Of a DNA stretch of 39,814 bases, positions 32,372 through 39,747 are shown piece by piece. Origin of the DNA: an uncultured beta proteobacterium (GTDB lineage: Bacteria > Pseudomonadota > Gammaproteobacteria > Burkholderiales > Burkholderiaceae_C). The notes under the pieces were generated by a model. That model saw only the letters and a program-made list of their open reading frames with translations. It was not told where the DNA came from and searched no databases. The DNA is taken from assembly GCA_903894475.1 (NCBI GenBank), contig CAITQH010000099.1:1-39814 (forward strand), given 5' to 3'. The first letter of the stretch is position 1, and each line of letters begins with the position of its first letter. The position numbers were made by a program, and so were the translations under genes.

Positions 32372-32401
32372 GCCGGATCCAATCCATCAGGAGTACGGAC
32401 C

Positions 32402-33379
32402 ATGGAAATCTTTGACTACGAGAACATTCTTCTGCTGCCGCGCAAATGCCGCGTCGAGAGCCGATCCGAATGCGACGCCAGTGTGGAGCTCGGCGGTCGG
32501 CGTTTTCGCATCCCGGTGGTGCCGGCCAACATGAAGACCGTGGTCAATGAAGAAATCTGCATCTGGCTGGCACAGAACGGCTATTTCTACGTGATGCACC
32601 GCTTTGACCTGGACAACGTGCAGTTCGTGAGGAACATGAAGGCGCTCGGACTGTATGCCTCGATCTCGCTGGGAGTGAAGCAACCCGACTACGACGCCGT
32701 TGAACAGTTGCTGACGCTGGGACTGGTGCCTGAATACGTGACCATCGACATCGCCCATGGCCACTCGGACAGCGTGAAGAACATGATTGGCTACCTGAAA
32801 GAGAAGATGCCTTCAGCCTTCATTATTGCCGGCAACGTAGCAACACCCGAAGCGGTGATCGACCTGGAGAACTGGGGCGCTGACGCCACCAAAGTTGGCA
32901 TCGGCCCAGGCAAGGTCTGCATCACCAAGCTGAAGACCGGTTTTGGCACCGGCGGCTGGCAACTGAGCGCCGTCAAGTGGTGCGCCCGTGTCGCAACCAA
33001 GCCGATCATTGCCGACGGCGGCATTCGCGAGCACGGCGACATCGCCAAGTCAATCCGCTTTGGCGCCACCATGGTGATGATTGGTTCTATGCTGGCGGGC
33101 CACGAGACCAGCCCCGGCCAGACGGTGGAGGTGGACGGCAAACTGTTCAAGGAATACTACGGCTCGGCCAGCGACTTCAACAAGGGCGAATACAAACACG
33201 TTGAAGGCAAACGGATTCTGGAGCCCATCAAGGGCAGCCTGGCCAACACCCTGATCGAAATGGAACAGGACGTGCAGAGTTCCATCAGCTATTCGGGCGG
33301 CAAGAAGTTGATGGACATCCGCAAGGTCAACTACGTCACACTGGGCGGTGACAACGCGGGCGAACACCTGTTGATGTAA
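32402..33379 (+). CDS. guaC: GMP reductase (IMPDH/GMPR family)
   Basis: [120 protein letters not shown]. Confidence 0.93.
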   Translation: MEIFDYENILLLPRKCRVESRSECDASVELGGRRFRIPVVPANMKTVVNEEICIWLAQNGYFYVMHRFDLDNVQFVRNMKALGLYASISLGVKQPDYDAVEQLLTLGLVPEYVTIDIAHGHSDSVKNMIGYLKEKMPSAFIIAGNVATPEAVIDLENWGADATKVGIGPGKVCITKLKTGFGTGGWQLSAVKWCARVATKPIIADGGIREHGDIAKSIRFGATMVMIGSMLAGHETSPGQTVEVDGKLFKEYYGSASDFNKGEYKHVEGKRILEPIKGSLANTLIEMEQDVQSSISYSGGKKLMDIRKVNYVTLGGDNAGEHLLM

Positions 33380-33393
33380 CGGGGCCCGGCTGG

Positions 33394-33425
33394 CATGATT
33401 CGGCACGTCATGATGCCCAATCATG
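33394..33425 (+). repeat. Hairpin immediately downstream of guaC
   Basis: CATGATT-c-GGCA-cgtcatga-TGCC-c-AATCATG: 7 bp + 1x1 mismatch + 4 bp. No T-run follows. Confidence 0.6.
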
Positions 33426-33590
33426 GCGGGCGACTTGGGGTTCGCATTTTCATTCAGTGGTGGTAGACTGATTTCCGAAGTCAATGCTTGCTGGAGGGCG
33501 AGTCATTGCCTTTAGTCTGAGCTTGATCAGATTGTGTCAGGCCGAAGTACTTGATAAAGGAAAGGAACTGCCCTTAGGGTTGAGACAATC

Positions 33591-33896
33591 ATGAAAAAGC
33601 CTCAAGAAAATGTGCCTGAAAAGCAGATGCGCCGCGCGAGAATAAGTTCCAGGCTTCCAACTACGGTCAATGGAGTCAAGGGCGTCACGCGTGACATCAG
33701 TCGCAGCGGTCTGTATATCGTTCAGAGCAGCAGGCTCGAAATTGGTTCACATATCGATTTTTGGATCAACCTGGATACGCCAGGTGGCAAGTTGAAACTG
33801 TCTTGCGAAGGCAACGTGGTTCGCGTGGAAGAAGTTGATGGAAAATTTGGAATCGGAGTCAAGATCCTCAGCCAAGTTATTGAGGGCAACGAATAG
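33591..33896 (+). CDS. PilZ-domain protein
   Basis: RRARISSRLPTTVNGVKGVTRDISRSGLYIVQSSRLEIGSHIDFWINLDTPGGKLKLSCEGNVVRVEEVDGKFGIGVKIL; PilZ-like [D/N]xSxxG arrangement. Confidence 0.82.
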   Translation: MKKPQENVPEKQMRRARISSRLPTTVNGVKGVTRDISRSGLYIVQSSRLEIGSHIDFWINLDTPGGKLKLSCEGNVVRVEEVDGKFGIGVKILSQVIEGNE

Positions 33897-33991
33897 CTGT
33901 GTGGGCTGAAATCATGTGTGCGAGCACCTGCACCAGATGCACTCAGGCACAAAAGCAGATCAAATTTGCCGAACTGCGCAGCACCGGACAA

Positions 33992-34228
33992 CTACCTTTG
34001 TGGAACCCGATAATGCGCTTCCTCTGTGACCCTGGCGGCATCAGACGCGGCAATTGCCGCTGATTCCGCTGCTATTTGCATCAGCGGCTTGGCGGCTTCC
34101 TTGGCGGCGCGCTGTTGTTGCTCATTCATTAGTCCGTCGCTCGCCTCATATTGTCGTACCAAGTACAACAATGCGGCAATAGACAAAGCCGCGCCCACAG
34201 CCCACGCCAACACCCTGCGCTTTGTCAT
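33992..34228 (-). CDS. Small hypothetical protein with one N-terminal TM/signal segment
   Basis: MTKRRVLAWAVGAALSIAALLYLVRQYEASDGLMNEQQQRAAKEAAKPLMQIAAESAAIAASDAARVTEEAHYRVPQR, 78 aa. Confidence 0.55.
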   Translation of the reverse strand: MTKRRVLAWAVGAALSIAALLYLVRQYEASDGLMNEQQQRAAKEAAKPLMQIAAESAAIAASDAARVTEEAHYRVPQR

Positions 34229-34284
34229 GTTATCCCCCGCTTTGTTGATCCGTTTCCAGTTTACCCCGCATAATCCTCCGCAGT

Positions 34285-34650
34285 ATGCGCATCGACAAAT
34301 GGCTATGGGCCGCACGTTTCTTTAAGACACGTTCATTGGCAACCGATGAGATCAACCGTGGGCGCGTGCAAATGGAGCGGCATGACGTCAAGCCGTCCCG
34401 GGAAATCCGGGTTGGGGATGTGATCACCCTGATGCAGGCCAGGACGGCGCATACCGTTATCGTGAAAGGCCTTAACCAACAGCGTGGACCAGCCTCCGCG
34501 GCACAACATCTCTACGAGGAGACAGCAGAAAGTTTTCAAGCAAGAGCCAACGCTATCGAACTCCATCACTTGAGCCCGGAGCCTGCACTGACCATTGCGC
34601 ATGGCCGACCTACAAAACGGGATCGCCGGAATTTACAACAATTTGGATAA
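34285..34650 (+). CDS. hslR: S4-domain RNA-binding protein (Hsp15/HslR-like)
   Basis: MRIDKWLWAARFFKTRSLATDEINRGRVQMERHDVKPSREIRVGDVITL...RPTKRDRRNLQQF. Confidence 0.92.
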   Translation: MRIDKWLWAARFFKTRSLATDEINRGRVQMERHDVKPSREIRVGDVITLMQARTAHTVIVKGLNQQRGPASAAQHLYEETAESFQARANAIELHHLSPEPALTIAHGRPTKRDRRNLQQFG

Positions 34651-34659
34651 ACCAGACCC

Positions 34660-35271
34660 ATGACCACCTCGAATCGACGATCGAATTTTCACACGTGCTT
34701 TGCCAGGATTGCGCAAGCAGTGCTTTTCGCTGGAGTGATGGCTGCGACGCCCGGTCATGCCGCTGACGGTTCAACGGATTCCGACAAAGGCACTTACGAC
34801 CAGGAGTCAGTCCTCAAGGACGCCGAGCAATTTTTTGGTGCCAGCACCGAGGGACTTGCCAAGATTGTCGAGAAGGCCTTCAAAGAGCATGGTCGACCCA
34901 GCGGCTATATCAAAGGCGAAGAGGCCAGTGGTGCGGTCACTGTAGGCCTGCGCTACGGAAACGGAATGCTCAGCATGAAGACCGGCAAATCCAGAAAAGT
35001 CTATTGGCAAGGCCCTTCCATCGGATTCGACTTTGGTGCCAATGTATCCAAAGTTTTTGTGTTGGTCTACCACCTCCCTTCCAGCGACAAGATATACCAA
35101 CGCTTCCCGGCAGTGGACGGCAGTTTTTATTACGTTGGCGGAGCCGGCATCAACTATCAGCAACGCGATGGCGTCATACTCGCGCCCATTCGGCTTGGCG
35201 TCGGGATGCGGGCCGGTGCGAGCATTGGCTACATGCACTACACCCGAGAGAAGACTTATCTTCCGTTCTAA
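34660..35271 (+). CDS. EipA / DUF1134 family periplasmic protein
   Basis: Signal-like N-terminus. YDQESVLKDAEQFFGASTEGLAKIVEKAFKEHGRPSGYIKGEEASGAVTVGLRYGNGMLSMKTGKSRKVYWQGPSIGFDFGANVSKVFVLVYHL...GVGMRAGASIGYMHYTREKTYLPF. Confidence 0.87.
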   Translation: MTTSNRRSNFHTCFARIAQAVLFAGVMAATPGHAADGSTDSDKGTYDQESVLKDAEQFFGASTEGLAKIVEKAFKEHGRPSGYIKGEEASGAVTVGLRYGNGMLSMKTGKSRKVYWQGPSIGFDFGANVSKVFVLVYHLPSSDKIYQRFPAVDGSFYYVGGAGINYQQRDGVILAPIRLGVGMRAGASIGYMHYTREKTYLPF

Positions 35272-35334
35272 GGTGCTTGGCATGGTGGAGCGGGCAGGCC
35301 ATTTTCATTCGCCTGCGGAATTTGCGCTCACGAA

Positions 35335-35610
35335 TGACGCGCCCCCAAGTAGCAGATTCTTTTTCAATGTAAGCCTGGGACGTGGAAGACGTGGAGTAAT
35401 AGGCCGCAACGCGACCACCCAACAAGTCTTGCAGCGCTGGCGCACCGCCTTTATAAGGAATATGCACCGTGTCAATCTTGGCCATGTCAATCACCGGGTC
35501 GTAAGGTAGCTTCATCAGGTGTGGTGCAATGGCCAAGGGGCCGACCGAGCCAAATAAGATGAGGCGTGCGCCCGTGTCAGCGGCCCCACCAGCAGCAGCC
35601 TAATGGATCG
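35335..35610 (-). pseudogene. Internally deleted remnant of a tripartite tricarboxylate transporter receptor (TctC/Bug family)
   Basis: The frame reads GAADTGARLILFGSVGPLAIAPHLMKLPYDPVIDM then AKIDTVHIPYKGGAPALQDLLGGRVAAYYSTSSTSQ then AYIEKESATWGRVIRER. These TctC-like N-terminal, central and C-terminal blocks are joined without the sequence that normally separates them. Boundaries approximate. Confidence 0.75.
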
Positions 35611-36418
35611 TTTGCAACGGATGAGTAGTCAATCCCGCCCGTTGTAGCCAAGCAAATACCGAGTCTGCTGTAACTGTTTCAATTCGGTCGCCAAAGCGCT
35701 TCTCATTAGGGTGGTCGTCAAACGCCACGTTTGCAGCTGTCATGCGTGCGCCTAGCCGAACTAGAACTCCAAGTTTCAAAACGCCAGCTTGGTAATCGTG
35801 GTTCATGAGCCAAGTCTGAGCTTGGCCCCGGCTGGCCCCTGCACCTGCCATTTCTGGATCCAACGCCATGGCAACCGTTTCAATAGCCCACTGGTTTGAC
35901 TGTTGGTATTTCAAGCCCCAAACGTAGCTAACCATGCTGTAAGGTTTGACGTGCATTTGCACCGCGCGACGATCATCCAAGAGGACTGACTGTAACTTGC
36001 GCTGTACATCGGGTGTGGGCATCATCCAGGCCGCTTCAAATCGCCATAGATCATCCATGAAGAATTCACCTAGCCCTTGACGGTAGATCGCCGCATCGGC
36101 GCTTCCACATTGATTGAGCTTATGCAAGATGCGCCAGGCATGGCCACCCTGTCCATCGGGTTGTTGGTATGCAAATCCCAAGTGAGAATAGTGCAAACCG
36201 TATTTCCTCAAATCTTGCCCAGCCCGGGCCAAAACCACCACCTGTGCGCCACTTGCCTCCAGGACGTTGACAGCATGCTGTGCCAACTCAAGCGCACGCA
36301 ATACGGTCTCGGTCTTGGGTGGTTGTGGTTCGGCGCAAGTTCGTCCGGCATGCGCCACTTGGGCAAGCAGCATGTAGCCGCAAACCGATGCAGCGAACTG
36401 GCGAGAGATCATATTCAC
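35600..36418 (-). CDS. DUF2145 family protein
   Basis: Signal-like MNMISRQFAASVCGYMLLAQVAHAGRTCAEPQPPKTETVLRALELAQHAVNVLEASGAQVVVLARAGQDLRKYGLHYSHLGFAYQ...AWRILHKLNQCGSADAAIYRQGLGEFFMDDLW. Family call from memory. Confidence 0.78.
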   Translation of the reverse strand: MNMISRQFAASVCGYMLLAQVAHAGRTCAEPQPPKTETVLRALELAQHAVNVLEASGAQVVVLARAGQDLRKYGLHYSHLGFAYQQPDGQGGHAWRILHKLNQCGSADAAIYRQGLGEFFMDDLWRFEAAWMMPTPDVQRKLQSVLLDDRRAVQMHVKPYSMVSYVWGLKYQQSNQWAIETVAMALDPEMAGAGASRGQAQTWLMNHDYQAGVLKLGVLVRLGARMTAANVAFDDHPNEKRFGDRIETVTADSVFAWLQRAGLTTHPLQTIH

Positions 36419-36876
36419 TGCGTGACGCGTTCGCTATGTAGTAGCGATTGTCCAACAGCATTGGGAATGAAGGCAATCACTTCCCCTGCCACCGACAAAA
36501 CCGTGCCCGCGCCGACAATGCTTACTGTCACCACCGCGCCTGTTACCACGGAAGCGGCTGCGGATGCCTTGCCGACAAGCTGCACGCTGACACGCGCGCC
36601 ATCCGAGGCACGCTCCAACAAATAGACAGCCCCCTTGGCAGACAATTCCACCGCCTTGACCGTTAAGACCGAGCCCGCTGTCGACAGGATGGCCGGTGTA
36701 GCAACCATGGCGCCAGCCACTGCACTGGTCCCCACCACGACGGATGCAAGAGGCATTGTCGATACGGCACTTGAAGTCGTGGAGGCATCATTGGCAGCTT
36801 GAACATGAAGAGATGCAGTACCCCCCAGCGACAACACACCAACAACAATCAGCGCAGCAGCAAACCCAGATTTCAT
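36415..36876 (-). CDS. Hypothetical exported/membrane protein, translationally coupled to the DUF2145 gene
   Basis: MKSGFAAALIVVGVLSLGGTASLHVQAANDASTTSSAVSTMPLASVVVGTSAVAGAMVATPAILSTAGSVLTVKAVELSAKGAVYLLERASDGARVSVQLVG... Its stop overlaps the next start (ATGA-type). Confidence 0.65.
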   Translation of the reverse strand: MKSGFAAALIVVGVLSLGGTASLHVQAANDASTTSSAVSTMPLASVVVGTSAVAGAMVATPAILSTAGSVLTVKAVELSAKGAVYLLERASDGARVSVQLVGKASAAASVVTGAVVTVSIVGAGTVLSVAGEVIAFIPNAVGQSLLHSERVTQ

Positions 36877-36979
36877 CAAATTAATCCTGTTCAGATTGGA
36901 CATTCGGGCCAAACGCAGAGCTGTGCGCTCTCATCGCCGCCTCCCCGCTGGGCTCATCCTGCAAAGACTTGACAGCTTA

Positions 36980-37306
36980 CTACTTCTTCTTTTTCTCCGC
37001 CGGCTTAACCTCAGCAGCAGCGCGCGGTTTGGCCGCTTTCTTTGCCTTGGGGGCTTCCTCTTTTGGTTTTGTCAGGCGCTCCGCCTTCATTACGGCGAGT
37101 TCCGCTGTCAGTTTCTCCGCAGCATCAATAGCCTGTAGGCGGACCTGTGATTCCTTAACCTTTGACTTCAACTCCCTGACGCCGATATCATGAGCGATTC
37201 TTGTTGCGTCAAGCCCTTTGTCTCCAAGAAGCGTCTGGCGTTTCTGCAACTTCGCCTCCCATTCGACCAACTGCTTCTGCCGTGTTTCTCTGCTGAGGGA
37301 CGTCAT
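36980..37306 (-). CDS. Small coiled-coil-like protein with a Lys/Ala/Pro-rich basic C-terminal tail
   Basis: MTSLSRETRQKQLVEWEAKLQKRQTLLGDKGLDATRIAHDIGVRELKSKVKESQVRLQAIDAAEKLTAELAVMKAERLTKPKEEAPKAKKAAKPRAAAEVKPAEKKKK; AGGAGA-like SD (ggagaaatct) before the ATG. Confidence 0.6.
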   Translation of the reverse strand: MTSLSRETRQKQLVEWEAKLQKRQTLLGDKGLDATRIAHDIGVRELKSKVKESQVRLQAIDAAEKLTAELAVMKAERLTKPKEEAPKAKKAAKPRAAAEVKPAEKKKK

Positions 37307-37329
37307 AGATTTCTCCTTTGTTTTTCATT

Positions 37330-37482
37330 GTATAACCCGCTTGATCCCAGCGCTTGTCTCCAGTTGATGGTTACTTCCATCGCACGAAGGCTTTCCAGCC
37401 TTCAGTCTATAGCTCACCGCCTCCATCTCTTGAATTTCAACGTGTATTTGCTACGTGCCTGTCCGTCTTTCCTCTTGCTCAT
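37330..37482 (-). pseudogene. Possible 5' remnant of an IS3-family OrfA (frameshifted)
   Basis: Minus strand: MSKRKDGQARSKYTLKFK, then a frameshift into MEAVSYRLKAG. This resembles the OrfA N-terminus (MSKxK..YTxEFKxEAVxLVKxG). No further transposase follows. Confidence 0.4.
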
Positions 37483-37908
37483 TTCGTAACCTCCAGTGTC
37501 TGAAATTTTCCATCAGCTATGCAGTACGTTTTCCGGGGGCAAGCTCAATCCGTCCCATTCGATCAGCAACTGTCCCATCAGAGTGGTCGACTACTACGTG
37601 ATGCCCGCGCTTGATCTTGCGGGGCCGGCACTGAGCATCTTCAGCCGGCGTGAAAGCAGTCTGGATTGCTTTCGCTTTGACTCTCTGGACTTCCTTTATG
37701 GAATGACCGAGCGCATGCCGGTGATGCGCCGGGGTCATGGATTACCGCCCCTCTTTTTGCGGCCAAACCTAAAGCCCCTTGCGCTCAATTGAACAGCCCT
37801 TACCAAGGAAACCGCTCCGCATTGGAACCCCCTTTGATTTCAAATTGACCCACGCGCGAGGCCCCTGGTCAAAGCTTCTTTGCTTATCGCGTGGCCACTT
37901 AACAGCCC

Positions 37909-38387
37909 GGCGGGCGCTTCGCTTTGTGCCCGCCGAATACCGCTCGCGGGGCGCTCGCTTTGTTAACAAGTTTGTGTGCCCGTGCTCCGGGTTTTGCCGC
38001 GGTAAAGGCGCGAGCCCCGTGCGATGCCACGCTGCCCGCGCGTTCAGAACTTGTTTTGAGAGCACGCTCAGGCTTGGCCCTTGGCTAGGGCTGGACCCCT
38101 TTTGTTTTCAAAGAGGGCTGCCGGCGTCTGGTGCTGGCGGGCTTCAGAACTTGTTCTGAGGGTACGTGCTGGGCTGCTGCCAAAATGGCGCGCAAATGCG
38201 CCCCGGCGCGCGTCTACCAAGGGTGCCGGGGTCAGGGGCCAGGCTCGCTGCCGCTCGCCACTGCGTCCGGGCTGCGCTTGTCCGGACGCAGGGTACCGCG
38301 GGCTTGCGCCCGCCAATTTTGGGGGCCACGAGTCCGGGTTTTACCCCCGTGAAACGCCGTGCCCCGTGGCGATGCCACGCTGCCCGC
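37909..38387. repeat. Hairpin-rich repeat region without convincing coding content
   Basis: Hairpins/palindromes: GGCGGGC-N12-GCCCGCC (37909-37934); TCAGAACTTGTTCTGA (38144-38159) with a 1-mismatch copy at 38044-38059; CTGCGTCCGG-N11-CCGGACGCAG (38261-38291); GCGGGC-ttgc-GCCCGC (38298-38313); CGTGGC-gat-GCCACG (38365-38379). A ~54-bp imperfect direct repeat lies at 37986-38039 and 38333-38387. Confidence 0.7.
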
Positions 38388-38396
38388 CTACCGTTC

Positions 38397-38612
38397 TCAT
38401 GCCGGCTGTTTGGGCTGTGGAAACCCTGTTGCTATACAACGTATCACAGGACAAATTGACGAGGACTTAAGGGGGTAGTGCCGTAGTAGCTGACGTGCTG
38501 TCTTGCGCACGTCGTCAGCGATGCCTGGCGTGTCGCCTGGCATCGTTAGCGTCTCAAGGAAACGTCTTGTTTTCAGTAAAGCCCGGGTGCGCTGGTGTGG
38601 TTCTGTCATCAT
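38397..38612 (-). CDS. BPSL0761-family-like small protein (71 aa, possibly with an altered C-terminus), nested in frame at the 3' end of the integrase ORF
   Basis: MMTEPHQRTRALLKTRRFLETLTMPGDTPGIADDVRKTARQLLRHYP; own SD-like sequence aaaaGGAGaacaaATG. Family assignment from memory. Confidence 0.5.
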   Translation of the reverse strand: MMTEPHQRTRALLKTRRFLETLTMPGDTPGIADDVRKTARQLLRHYPLKSSSICPVIRCIATGFPQPKQPA

Positions 38613-39587
38613 TTGTTCTCCTTTTGCCTGAACGCTTACCCGGCGCTCGCAAACCTCGACTGCAATGCCTTGTAAGCCGACTTCATCCAAATAGACGGAC
38701 TGCTCAATTCCAGGGGTATCCCAGGCGTCTCGGTAGTTGTACGGCCCCCATCCTTCCTCAAACCTCTTCTTTGTAGCGAAGATGTACTTACATGTCGCAG
38801 GCGATGCGTCCACAATCGCACGAATGCACCGGTGTACCGGTATCGGCAGCACTATCGTGCGCGCGTCTTCGTTCTTTGTCCGCGGTAGTGTTATTTGCGG
38901 CGGTTGGTCACGCAGCCACGATTTCTCTGCGTGAGATATCTCACCCGGCCGGCACCCGGCACTAAAAAGTGTCATGAAAAAAGTGTAGGCTTTCAGGTCG
39001 CTGTCGATTGCCGGGCATGAGAAAAATTTGCCGATGACCTGGTCAGACATGCGCTGTGTGCGCCGGTCAGAGACTGGCTTCTTGACAGTCAACGTGACGT
39101 TGTCGATTATTTTCTTTGTCTCGATAGCCCAAGCCAGCATGGCTGATAGCGCGGCGACCTCGAGCCGTATCTGGGCCCCGCTCAGCTTTGCCTTTGGGTC
39201 TTTGCTGCGCACAGGCTTCACGTCTCGGCGCTTCGATATGTAGGCCCGCACATCATCTGCAGTGAGCTCTGTGAGCAGCTTGTCACCGAGCTCTGCGAGC
39301 ACAGGGATGTGCTTCGGTATCTCTGACCTCCTGGTCGAGTCAGCCTTGGCCAGCCATTCCTCTGATTTCAAATATTGCGGCCAAACGTCGGCAATCGTCA
39401 GCCCCTTGGGTGCATCTTCCAGCGCGGTTCTGTCTTGCTTTACCCATGTGCCCTTTCGCATGCGCCCCATGGTCTTATCTGCCCACGTCTGCGCGTCTTT
39501 TTGGTGGTCAAAGGTCTGGGCATCTTTCATGTCGCGGACCCGCGCAAAGCCACGAAAACGACCGCTGGGAAGCATCACGACTGACAT
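38397..39587 (-). CDS. Tyrosine recombinase/phage integrase, C-terminally truncated and read in frame into a BPSL0761-like small protein (probably a non-functional recombinase)
   Basis: Core-binding-like YLKSEEWLAKADSTRRSEIPKHIPVLAELGDKLLTELTADDVRAYISKRR; catalytic Arg box LFSAGCRPGEISHAEK; beta-hairpin Lys PRTKNEDARTIVLP. After WGPYNYRDAWD there is no HxxR, LGH or catalytic Tyr box. Confidence 0.8.
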   Translation of the reverse strand: MSVVMLPSGRFRGFARVRDMKDAQTFDHQKDAQTWADKTMGRMRKGTWVKQDRTALEDAPKGLTIADVWPQYLKSEEWLAKADSTRRSEIPKHIPVLAELGDKLLTELTADDVRAYISKRRDVKPVRSKDPKAKLSGAQIRLEVAALSAMLAWAIETKKIIDNVTLTVKKPVSDRRTQRMSDQVIGKFFSCPAIDSDLKAYTFFMTLFSAGCRPGEISHAEKSWLRDQPPQITLPRTKNEDARTIVLPIPVHRCIRAIVDASPATCKYIFATKKRFEEGWGPYNYRDAWDTPGIEQSVYLDEVGLQGIAVEVCERRVSVQAKGEQMMTEPHQRTRALLKTRRFLETLTMPGDTPGIADDVRKTARQLLRHYPLKSSSICPVIRCIATGFPQPKQPA

Positions 39588-39702
39588 GCTTTTCTCCTTG
39601 TTTGCTCACAAAGCCTGCTCACGGGGCATTTTGTGAGAAAAGTGCAGTTTACGGGAGAAAGGGTATTAATCCGTAACCCTATGATTTAATAAGGGTTTTG
39701 AA

Positions 39703-39747
39703 TGGTGGGAACTGAGAGATTCGAACTCTCGACCTACGGATTAAGAG
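39703..39747 (-). other. 45-bp 3' fragment of tRNA-Lys(CTT) including CCA; probable attachment (att) site
   Basis: Minus strand CTCTTAATCCGTAGGTCGAGAGTTCGAATCTCTCAGTTCCCACCA = anticodon loop to 3' CCA. The expected 5' half (GGGAACT...D-arm) is absent: the upstream sequence is ...ccctgaatttt. An integrase gene is adjacent. Confidence 0.8.

Noticed and set aside
37895-37975. Possible integron attC site (ACTTAAC ... GTTAACA around GC-rich hairpins)
   Set aside because: The right-hand box does not fit GTTRRRY, the inner arms do not pair as an attC should, and no integron integrase or cassette gene is present.
37900-38400. CRISPR-like repetition
   Set aside because: The repeats are few, imperfect and irregularly spaced, with no uniform repeat-spacer pattern and no cas genes.
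37779-38470. Overlapping 97-129 aa ORFs in the GC-rich repeat region
   Set aside because: Several frames on both strands are open at once, rich in Arg/Ala/Pro, with no motif or convincing SD. More likely repeat DNA than genes.
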